A stretch of 39,329 nt of DNA from an uncultured Acetatifactor sp. (lineage in GTDB: Bacteria > Bacillota > Clostridia > Lachnospirales > Lachnospiraceae): NCBI GenBank assembly GCA_910577035.1, contig CAJTKW010000004.1, forward strand, positions 52,931 to 92,259, written 5' to 3'. Shown piece after piece: positions 1 to 6,688 of the stretch; position 1 is the stretch's first letter, and each line of letters starts with the position of its first letter. The notes beneath the pieces are model-generated. The model had not been told where the DNA came from. It worked only from the letters and a program-made list of their open reading frames with translations, and did no database searches. The position numbers and the translations under genes were made by a program.

Positions 1-21
1 AGACGTGTGCTCTTCCGATCT
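1..21. other. Illumina TruSeq adapter remnant (assembly artefact)
   Basis: The first 21 bases match the end of the TruSeq read-2 adapter, ending in GCTCTTCCGATCT. The match runs exactly to base 21, and protein-coding sequence in an open frame starts straight after it. The bases are not genomic, so the window starts at an untrimmed read end and the first gene is truncated by assembly, not by biology. Confidence 0.97.
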
Positions 22-428
22 TGGCGATTGTGACATCCACACTGACAGGGGAGCCCCATGACCCGGTGGAGCTGGCTCAGTGGTCTGTGGCAAACGGACA
101 CCGCTGCGAGGGCAACGGTTCCTACCACAGCCTGATCCCGGCAGCGGCGGCCGCCTACGGTCTGACCTGCGAGAAGGATCTGGATGCCCAGGGGATTGTG
201 GATGCCCTCTCTTCCGGAAAGCTGGTGGTGGTGATCATGAGCAAAGGACACTTCACCAAAGGCGGGCATTTCATTGTCCTGCGGGGTGTGACCAGTGAGG
301 GGAAGATCCTGGTGGCAGACCCGGCAAGCTATGGCAGGAGCGAACAGGAATGGGATTTATCCATTATCATGGATGAATCCAACAAGGCGGCAGGTTCCGG
401 CGGCCCTTACTGGGCAATTGGAAGATAA
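22..428 (+). CDS. C39-like cysteine peptidase domain, 5'-truncated
   Basis: This is the C-terminal part of a papain-like C39 family peptidase. The reading frame runs directly out of the adapter, so the TTG at 21 is not a start; the N-terminus, including the expected catalytic Cys of a GCGP-type motif, lies off the contig. The visible part begins at AIVTSTLTG, which normally sits just after that Cys. It carries the KGGHFIVLRG stretch with the catalytic His and then VADPAS with the Asp. The gene ends 16 bases before the ATPase start and shares its direction. In Firmicute conjugative elements such domains are usually part of exported cell-wall hydrolases that open the wall for the mating channel; that role is inferred here. 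The domain call is fairly firm, the function less so. Confidence 0.7.
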
Positions 429-444
429 CAGGAGGCAGAAGAAT

Positions 445-1449
445 ATGATTTTATACTTATCATCCACCCAGCATACCAATCTGTTGGACTTTACCGGCTT
501 TTATGAGCCGGACAGCGAGATGCCCGTCAAGAAGATGGTGGGGAATTTCGTGTTGAAACAGTTTGTGGTCTACGATATGCGCAGTTTTGCCCACTTTACG
601 GATGTGGTACTTGACCGTCCCGCTTTCGGGGACACGGACGAGGAATTTGCACAGGCCATTGAGGAATTTCTCACCATGTACTCCGCAAGGGTGACAGTCA
701 TCTGCGAAGGGCTTACACAGGCAGACCCGCTGTTTCAGGCTCTGCTTGACAGCGGCGTGGGGAATATCGTGTGTGATACGGAGATTGGGGAGATCCAGCA
801 GGAAATCAGGGAGTGCTTAAGCGACCAGGGCATGACACGGTATGCGGCAAAGGAAAGGCCGGCCAGAGTGGGAGGACAGGAGCATTACCGGTTTGACTGC
901 AGGAATGTGGCGGTGGCCGTGGTGGGTTCCCAGTCCAGGATTGGAACCACCACCGCAGCTGTGGGGCTATGCGCATGGCTGTCCCGTGTAGGTGCGTCCG
1001 TGTGCTATGTGGAGGCCCATGCAGGCGGCCATCTGGCGGCATTGGCCCGTGGGTATGAGATGGAAGCGGAAGAGGGCGGCTGGCAGTTTGAAGGGGTACA
1101 TTACCGGAGGATGGAGCCGAAGGATGATGTGAATTTTGTGGTGTATGACCTGGGGAGTGACCTTGCAGAGAAGCGGGAATTGCTGGAAAGGGCAGATATC
1201 AAACTGCTGGTGTGCGGTACAAAGCCTTATGAGTTAGGTTTTACCGTCCGCCTGCAGGCATCCCTTGCGGGAATCCATGCGTATCTGCTCTGTCCCTTTG
1301 TAGCGGAGGGAATGAAGGACGATCTGGCGGAGGCTTTGCAGAACGATTATCATAAAGTGATGTTTTCGGAGTATCAGCCGGAACTGACAGACAGTGATTG
1401 TAATGCGAAGCAGTATAAGAATTTGATTGCGAAATATATCGCAGGTTGA
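445..1449 (+). CDS. ParA/MinD-like P-loop ATPase of a conjugative element
   Basis: A 334-aa protein. ATG 445 is chosen over an upstream in-frame ATG because AGGAGG (430-435) sits 9 bases ahead of it. Residues 1-140 form an acidic N-terminal region of unknown fold. A P-loop follows at about residue 156 (GSQSRIGTTT), then a region that aligns by eye with MinD/ParA proteins (LCAWLSRVGASVCYVEA) and VVYDLGSD in the Walker B position. The usual Lys of GK[ST] is replaced by Thr; I recall similar GTTT P-loops in proteins of Firmicute ICEs. The likely role is partition, positioning or regulation of the element. Because of the altered P-loop I would not assume normal ATP hydrolysis. The next gene follows after a short gap. 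Confidence 0.65.
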   Translation: MILYLSSTQHTNLLDFTGFYEPDSEMPVKKMVGNFVLKQFVVYDMRSFAHFTDVVLDRPAFGDTDEEFAQAIEEFLTMYSARVTVICEGLTQADPLFQALLDSGVGNIVCDTEIGEIQQEIRECLSDQGMTRYAAKERPARVGGQEHYRFDCRNVAVAVVGSQSRIGTTTAAVGLCAWLSRVGASVCYVEAHAGGHLAALARGYEMEAEEGGWQFEGVHYRRMEPKDDVNFVVYDLGSDLAEKRELLERADIKLLVCGTKPYELGFTVRLQASLAGIHAYLLCPFVAEGMKDDLAEALQNDYHKVMFSEYQPELTDSDCNAKQYKNLIAKYIAG

Positions 1450-1528
1450 AAGAAGAATGTTTTTGTGAGTGGATTTAAGCGAAAAGAGGAACCAAAATAC
1501 GCTGGATTCACCGTAACATAAAGCAAAA

Positions 1529-1570
1529 GGAGAGCCATGCCGGGTATGAAAGATACCGGTGTGGCTCTCC
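1529..1570. repeat. Inverted repeat at the start of the HTH gene
   Basis: GGAGAGCCA at 1529-1537 pairs perfectly with TGGCTCTCC at 1562-1570, and the inner bases (CCGGGTAT with ATACCGG) extend the stem around a GAAAG loop. The left arm covers the GGAG of a possible SD and touches the ATG at 1537, so this upstream in-frame start would be hidden in RNA. No T-run follows on the + strand, so it is not a + strand terminator. Confidence 0.7.
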
Positions 1571-1608
1571 GCATTATAGAGGAGATTTTCGAGCAGGAGG
1601 AATTTGGA

Positions 1609-2319
1609 ATGATGACAAAACAGGCGGAACTGAAAAAACAGGCATACGCAAGCACGCTGAAAAGCCGTGCATTATCGGTATTGATCTATCTGATTGACCG
1701 CTCCAATAAGGAATTGACCTGCTTCCCAGCCATTCCCACCATGGCGGAGCAGTTGCATATTTCGGTTTCTACCGTAAAGCGTGCTTTGCATGAATTGCTG
1801 GACTCCGGATATATCAAAAAGGATGCCCGTTTTCGGGAGAAGAATAAAGGGCAGACCAGCAACCTGTATACGCTTGTTTTGTTTGATGGGCAGCCGAGAC
1901 CAGATGACAGCCAGGATTTTGATTGTGATAAACGTGCAGAAATGGAACTGTCTGGAGAGGCTCCGCAGGAGAAAGAAGATAAAGCACAACAGGAAGTATG
2001 TCAGGTAGGGCGTATCAGCTTTGATGTATTGAAGGAACGGAAAGAAGCGATTTCGGAAGCGGAAATGGAAGAAGTGCAGGGAAACATGGCGGGTACAGTC
2101 CAGGAGAATTATCAGAAACTCCGGAAGGAGAACACAATCCATGGCATTTGTACCCCCGGTCAGATAATAAAGCAATTTTTCGCCATGGATAATGAAAATG
2201 GATTTTTTCTCCAATTTTTCGAGACAGAGAGAAGTCAATGCAGATTATATTCTCCAGAGGGTAAAATAGTACTTTATTATCTGTGGACGGGGGCGGGGGT
2301 CAGTTTGATGCCCCCTTGA
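1609..2319 (+). CDS. Helix-turn-helix protein of a conjugative element
   Basis: A 236-aa protein. The start at 1609 is preferred because CAGGAGG ends 8 bases upstream. An in-frame ATG at 1537 has its SD buried in a hairpin and would add 24 residues. The N-terminal third is a winged-helix/HTH domain: ALSVLIYLIDRSN, then AEQLHISVSTVKRALHELLDSGYI, followed by a wing-like segment. This pattern is like DnaD/replication-initiator and GntR-type HTH domains. The middle is highly charged and low in complexity, and the C-terminus has no recognised motif. I recall proteins of this kind next to ParA-like ATPases in Clostridial ICEs, where they are annotated only as HTH proteins. Possible roles are replication of the element or regulation. 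It is the last backbone gene before the cargo. Confidence 0.6.
   Translation: MMTKQAELKKQAYASTLKSRALSVLIYLIDRSNKELTCFPAIPTMAEQLHISVSTVKRALHELLDSGYIKKDARFREKNKGQTSNLYTLVLFDGQPRPDDSQDFDCDKRAEMELSGEAPQEKEDKAQQEVCQVGRISFDVLKERKEAISEAEMEEVQGNMAGTVQENYQKLRKENTIHGICTPGQIIKQFFAMDNENGFFLQFFETERSQCRLYSPEGKIVLYYLWTGAGVSLMPP
2286..2315 (+). other. G-rich hairpin at the backbone/cargo junction
   Basis: The end of the HTH gene reads ACGGGGGCGGGGGTCA, then TTTGATGCCCCC. GGGGG (2295-2299) can pair with CCCCC (2311-2315), and two G5 runs lie one base apart. No clear T-run follows. It could be a weak terminator, a G-rich structure or part of a processing site; none of these can be shown here. Confidence 0.35.
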
Positions 2320-2411
2320 ACTACTCAGCTTAACAAATTTGAAAAGCGTAAAAAGAAGTTATATGTTTTAACCGGGTTATTCTACTGTTGTGGCATTGGA
2401 TTCGGTATCAT

Positions 2412-2963
2412 TTATGAGGTAAAACTTGAAATTCCCTCATCAAGCAGTTTTCCGGTTAAGGCAATAATCTGTTCCAATGGGGGATTTTTGCCATTCGCCA
2501 CCCACTGTCTGTATAACTCAAGAGAACTGATCGTTAAAAAAGTATTGATAATATTTTGCTCCTGAAGGTTGAGAGAAGCATATGGATTATAACGTTCCCT
2601 GTTATGTTGTAAAGCGGTGGTAAACAGTTTATTGCAGAAAAAACGGTAGCTGGGTTCACAGATTAAACGTTCTACATATTTGTCCTGCTCTGAAAAGTAG
2701 GTAAAGAAGATCCGGTTCACGTCTTTGTGTGTAAAGGGAGGCGTAAGCTTTTCCATTTCTGAAAAGTACCCATCAGAAATTTCCAGCAGCATATCCTGGT
2801 AAAGTGCTTCAATGGTTGTATAATGCAGATAAAAGGTTTTTCTGTGGATTTTTGCCCTGTCTGTCAATCCCTTCACGGTAATCTTTTCTGCGGGCATTTC
2901 GCAGATCATTTCCTTAAATGTATTTTTGATAGCTTCACGTGTTTTAAAAACGCGCAGATCCAT
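2412..2963 (-). CDS. TetR/AcrR family transcriptional regulator
   Basis: A 183-aa protein on the minus strand with a TetR-type N-terminal HTH: REAIKNTFKEMICEMPAEKITVKG, then LTDRAKIHRKTFYLHY, where the KTFYLHY pattern is the family signature of the recognition helix. The C-terminal ligand domain is all-helical and does not resemble a known effector class. ATG 2963 gives the usual short N-terminus, with AGGGAAG about 8 bases upstream. A TTG at 2987 with a stronger AAGGAGG also fits and would add 8 residues. The gene is divergent from the esterase operon, so the regulator probably controls the shared intergenic region (2964-3400). The diverged promoter copy before the LeuA-like gene makes a second target there plausible. 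Confidence 0.85.
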   Translation of the reverse strand: MDLRVFKTREAIKNTFKEMICEMPAEKITVKGLTDRAKIHRKTFYLHYTTIEALYQDMLLEISDGYFSEMEKLTPPFTHKDVNRIFFTYFSEQDKYVERLICEPSYRFFCNKLFTTALQHNRERYNPYASLNLQEQNIINTFLTISSLELYRQWVANGKNPPLEQIIALTGKLLDEGISSFTS

Positions 2964-3400
2964 GTGATGTTCTTCCCTGAAATTCAACCTATAGCCCTCC
3001 TTAGAGATATAAAAATATCCAGTTTCCCATTTGTGTGGTTTAGGCACCAGTTTGAGAAAGCTGGCAATTGATTTAAGCCTGCGCATCTATCATAATATCC
3101 ATAGAGGAAAAAGTCAACATGTGGATATTCACAAGAGGAAATGTACGATGAAAAATGCATCATACTGACCCATTTCATTTTTTTCCATAGAGAGGTATCA
3201 AAAATATTTCTCTATGAAAAAAGGCGGAACAGGAATGATTGAAAAGGAAGATGAAATTCAACTATACTTATTTCAACAGGAAATGGTCCGGAACAGTTGT
3301 CCTGAATAAAAGCTGGATTCTGCTTTGTTCCACATATGTGGTTTATGAGAGGCTTGGGAAACAGCAAAACTATTGAAATGTTTATAAAGGGGAGTTTGTT
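2964..3400. other. Divergent intergenic region, TetR gene / esterase operon
   Basis: A 437-bp gap with no convincing gene. In order along the + strand it holds a block (about 3016-3136) that recurs before the LeuA-like gene, with a consensus-like promoter inside it; an inverted repeat, CATAGAGA (3186-3193) with TCTCTATG (3209-3216), flanked by a T-run and an A-run that extend the pairing; and a segment (3262-3308) that recurs just before the PTS gene. The esterase transcript would have a leader of about 300 nt, unusually long for this operon. Confidence 0.7.
3068..3096 (+). promoter_or_regulatory. Sigma-A-type promoter for the esterase/PTS operon
   Basis: TTGATT (3068-3073), a 17-base spacer, then CATAAT (3091-3096). 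The 20 bases at 3055-3074, covering the -35 and its upstream side, match 17377-17396 at 19 positions. The -10 and the downstream motif TCAACA-N2-TGGATATT (3114-3129) are also shared with that second site. Transcription start and regulator are inferred; the TetR gene next door is the obvious candidate. Confidence 0.65.
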
Positions 3401-5119
3401 ATGAATTATAAAAAAATGGTGGGTATATTATTGGCTTTCATCCTGACGGCAACCAGTCTTTGGGCATGTGGAAGTTACAATGGAAATGCGATACCGCATG
3501 AGGAAAATACAGGAAATGAAACAGCCAATGGTGAGAATGAGATATCAGATGTGGAGAATGAAACAGTTATTGAGCTAAAAGCATCAGATATTGGAATTGT
3601 TAAAACGCAATATGGAGAGGTTCAGGGTGAAACATATGACGGGATTACGGTTTTTAAAGGAGTGCCTTATGCAGCACCGCCGGTAGATAATCTGCGATGG
3701 AGGGAACCACAGGAATGTGAAAGCTGGGAGGGTGTTCGAATTTGTGATGAATTTGCAGATGCGGCCATTCAGCCGCCTTATATTGACCGGTTGTGCGATC
3801 CTGACAGCGGATATGAGTTTCGGCATTTCTATCCGGATGGGATTCCGAATATGAGCGAAGATTGTTTGTATTTGGATATTTATACACCGGCGGATCAGTC
3901 AAATGAAAAGCTGCCAGTGTTTATATCATTTCATGGCGGATATTACAATCACGGTTATAGCTATGAAGTAGAGTTTAACGGAGAAGCACTGGCAGATAAA
4001 GGAGCAATTGTGGTAAATGTAGGACATCGTTTGGGTGTGCTTGGTATGATGAGTCTGCCGCAATTGACTGATGAGTCTGAATATGGCGGAAGCGGCAATT
4101 ATATGATAATGGATTGCTGTAAAGCGGTTCGGTGGGTGCGCGATAATATAGCTGCATTTGGAGGAGATCCGGAAAGGATTACAGTGGGAGGACAGTCCGG
4201 AGGGGCTTATAAAGCAACGGCATGTTTGCTGTCCCCATTATCAGAACATGCGATCAGTGGTGTATATTGTATGAGTTCGTTTGATCCTTTGGAGATAGAT
4301 GAGATTTATTCAACGCAGGCAGAAGCAGAAGCTTTTTGCATTCAGTATTTGGAGGATATTGGAATCGATTCGGGTATGAGTTTGGAGGAACTGCGCCGGA
4401 TTCCTGCAGAAGAATTGTATAATGAAGATTATTCAGCTGCTCTTATGTGGCCTGTTGTGATGGATGGGTATTCAATTACAACTAATCCGACAGATTTTTA
4501 TCTGACAGAGGGAAATCTGGAAGGGTTGAATCTTATGTATGGTTATGTATTTGGAGAAGCCGGTTCTTATGGCGCAGAAAATGCGGAAGAGCTTCGAGCT
4601 ATGCTGAAAGAAGAGTATGGAGAAGAGCTTTATACAAAATATGACCTGGACAATACATTAGCAATTACAGATTCCAATGTTGAATGGTATAACCGGCTTT
4701 TGAAAGTAAAAGGAGCATTGGCAGATGAACGACTGTTTGCATTGATTGCAACCAGACAGAATAAAGATTTTGACCTTTATGGCTTTTGTTTTACAAGAGT
4801 GACACCGGGGTCGGAAGAAAGCTGGCATTCATCAGACCTGTGGTATATGTATGGTTCGCTTCGGGATAATGGCAGACAGCGCGACTGGCAAATATGGGAC
4901 TATATGACTGCTGAAAATTGTACATCCTATATGGTTAATTTTCTGACAGACGGAGACCCAAATGAAGAAGGGCTTAACGAGTGGCCTAAATGCACAGAAG
5001 AAAATGGACTGGCATATCAATTGCTGGATTACAATCCCGTTTCAGAAACGGAAATATCAGCCTTTGATTACATGGCCATGGAGTCAATCGCCCAATCTAA
5101 AGGTATTGATATCAATTAA
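3401..5119 (+). CDS. Exported lipoprotein carboxylesterase (type B)
   Basis: A 572-aa alpha/beta hydrolase of the carboxylesterase type B (COesterase) family. The signal peptide ends in a lipobox, LWAC, with lipidated Cys23, so the enzyme should sit on the outer face of the membrane. An acidic linker follows to about residue 60. Visible family features are VFKGVPYAAPP (85-94), SEDCLYLDIYTP (152-162), the oxyanion hole HGG (178-180), the nucleophile elbow GGQSGG with Ser266, a likely acid Glu386 in GYVFGEAGSYG, and the catalytic His476 in WHSSDLWYMYG. Length and order fit the family. SD AAAGGGGAG lies just before ATG 3401. It is the first gene of a PTS/glycosidase operon, so it probably removes ester groups from a glycoside before uptake. 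The substrate is unknown. Confidence 0.88.
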   Translation: MNYKKMVGILLAFILTATSLWACGSYNGNAIPHEENTGNETANGENEISDVENETVIELKASDIGIVKTQYGEVQGETYDGITVFKGVPYAAPPVDNLRWREPQECESWEGVRICDEFADAAIQPPYIDRLCDPDSGYEFRHFYPDGIPNMSEDCLYLDIYTPADQSNEKLPVFISFHGGYYNHGYSYEVEFNGEALADKGAIVVNVGHRLGVLGMMSLPQLTDESEYGGSGNYMIMDCCKAVRWVRDNIAAFGGDPERITVGGQSGGAYKATACLLSPLSEHAISGVYCMSSFDPLEIDEIYSTQAEAEAFCIQYLEDIGIDSGMSLEELRRIPAEELYNEDYSAALMWPVVMDGYSITTNPTDFYLTEGNLEGLNLMYGYVFGEAGSYGAENAEELRAMLKEEYGEELYTKYDLDNTLAITDSNVEWYNRLLKVKGALADERLFALIATRQNKDFDLYGFCFTRVTPGSEESWHSSDLWYMYGSLRDNGRQRDWQIWDYMTAENCTSYMVNFLTDGDPNEEGLNEWPKCTEENGLAYQLLDYNPVSETEISAFDYMAMESIAQSKGIDIN

Positions 5120-5125
5120 ATGGAG

Positions 5126-5174
5126 CTATACCTATTCTATCAGGAAGGTGGTCCGGAACACTTACTTGGGAATA
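5126..5174 (+). repeat. Copy 2 of a leader repeat (copy 1 at 3262-3308)
   Basis: This segment between the esterase stop and the EIIBC start repeats 3262-3308. Both begin CTATAC, both contain CAGGAA followed closely by an identical TGGTCCGGAACA, and both end GAATA. In one frame the two begin with similar peptides (ELYLFYQE here, QLYLFQQE in copy 1). It could be a small-peptide remnant or a regulatory element. Confidence 0.55.
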
Positions 5175-5200
5175 GCAAAAAAATAAAGGAGAAAATAGAG

Positions 5201-6619
5201 ATGGATAGGAATCAAAAGATTGCAGCAGACGTTTTGGCGGCTGTTGGCGGAAAAGAAAATGTAGCTGGGGTACAACACTGTATGACAAGGCTGCGGTTTA
5301 AATTAAAGGATGATACAATCCCGCAGGACGAAGAAATCAAAAAGCTGGACGGAGTTCTTGGCGTTGTGCGTTCGGGAGGGCAGTATCAGGTTATTATTGG
5401 GCAGAATGTTCCAAAGGTTTATAAGGCAGTCTGTGAGGACGGAGGGTTTGCTGTTGCAGAAGCTGTCCAGGAGAATCCAGATGGAGAAAAGGAGAAACTG
5501 ACCCTGAAAAAGATCGGCGGCAATATGATGAATTATCTGTCAGGCTGCTTTGTCCCCTTAATTCCGGTTTTTATTACGGCTGCGTTATTCCGTACAATCA
5601 GTATTATTCTGGGGCCGGTGATGCTGAACCTGATTACGGCAGAGAGCGACCTCTATGTGATGTGCGATTTTATATATGACGCGGGATTCTACTTTATGCC
5701 GGTATTTTTAGGATACACGGCCGCCAAAAAGATAGGCGCCTCGCCGGTTCTTGGAATGATGATTGGCACCAGCCTGATTGCACCGGATTTTGTGGCAATG
5801 GTGGGGGCGAGAGAAAGCATACATATATTTGGGTTGATACCCGCTCCCGTAGCTGGTTATGGGCAGACAGTGCTCCCGGTAGTGATTGCGGTATTTTTCC
5901 TGTATTATGTGGAAAAGTTCTTTAAAAAAATTGTACCGGAAATGCTTTCCACGGTATTTGCACCGTTTTTGACTATGGTGATTATGGTTCCGATCACATT
6001 CTGCTTTGCAGCACCTGTTGGCTCCTGGATTGGCACGGCACTTGGAAATGCTCTGTTCTGGTTTGGAGATCATGGCGGATTTATTGCTGTTGCTATTATT
6101 ACAGCCGTATACCAATTCCTGGTACTGGTTGGAATGCATAATGTGATTGGTGTGTTGGCTATCACAGTTATGTTGGAGCAGGGAGTGGAATTTTGCTGTC
6201 GTCCGGCAGCCTGCATTGCTAACTTTGCCTGCTATGGCATTGCGCTTGGGGCATTTTTAAGAATGCGCAAAAAAGAAGAAAAGGGACTTGCTTTAGGGTA
6301 TTTTGTTACCGGTATGTTTGGCGGTGTTTCTGAACCGACTATGTTTGGTATCGGTATTCGTTATAAACGTCCCTTTATCGGTATGGCAATCGGAGGTTTT
6401 ATTGGCGGTTTATATGCAGGAATTACCCATGTGGGCTGCTACACTTTCTCATCTCCCGGATTCCTTGGCGTAGTCGCATTTATAAACGGCGGAACGGCCA
6501 ATATGGTAAATGGAACTATCGCCTGCGTACTGGCTACCGTAACAGCAGCAATTGCAACCTATATTCTGGGCGGATTTGAAGAGAATGAAAAACCATTGCT
6601 GGCAAAAAGAGCAAAGTAA
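5201..6619 (+). CDS. PTS system EIIBC, beta-glucoside type (no EIIA domain)
   Basis: A 472-aa phosphotransferase permease that imports and phosphorylates a sugar or beta-glucoside. ATG 5201 is used because AAAGGAG ends 9 bases upstream; the frame is open further up but no SD supports it. The EIIB domain is residues 1-80, with phosphorylated Cys27 in GVQHCMTRLRF. A linker follows, then a hydrophobic EIIC domain (from about 105) with roughly ten membrane segments and motifs typical of the BglF/glucose superfamily, such as GGVSEPTMFGIGIRYKRPF. Full-length BglF/BglP proteins carry a C-terminal EIIA; here the protein stops after EIIC, and a separate glucose-type EIIA lies at 12623 in the same operon. 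Together with the 6-phospho-beta-glucosidase this points to a beta-glucoside-type substrate. Confidence 0.9.
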   Translation: MDRNQKIAADVLAAVGGKENVAGVQHCMTRLRFKLKDDTIPQDEEIKKLDGVLGVVRSGGQYQVIIGQNVPKVYKAVCEDGGFAVAEAVQENPDGEKEKLTLKKIGGNMMNYLSGCFVPLIPVFITAALFRTISIILGPVMLNLITAESDLYVMCDFIYDAGFYFMPVFLGYTAAKKIGASPVLGMMIGTSLIAPDFVAMVGARESIHIFGLIPAPVAGYGQTVLPVVIAVFFLYYVEKFFKKIVPEMLSTVFAPFLTMVIMVPITFCFAAPVGSWIGTALGNALFWFGDHGGFIAVAIITAVYQFLVLVGMHNVIGVLAITVMLEQGVEFCCRPAACIANFACYGIALGAFLRMRKKEEKGLALGYFVTGMFGGVSEPTMFGIGIRYKRPFIGMAIGGFIGGLYAGITHVGCYTFSSPGFLGVVAFINGGTANMVNGTIACVLATVTAAIATYILGGFEENEKPLLAKRAK

Positions 6620-6688
6620 TTTATGTAAAATTACCGATTATGGACATATGCCTGACGATGCGAGCGGGCAGAAAAAGGAGAATGTGGA

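Noticed and set aside
3186..3216. Inverted repeat as a terminator
   Set aside because: An A-run, not a T-run, follows the stem on both strands, so a terminator is unlikely; it may be an operator or leader structure.
3584..3902. Minus-strand frames inside the esterase gene
   Set aside because: Shadows of the sense gene with no start signals or domain.
5120..5200. In-frame upstream ATG extending EIIBC by 27 residues
   Set aside because: No SD in front of it, and EIIB domains start as at 5201. The extension falls in the repeat at 5126-5174.
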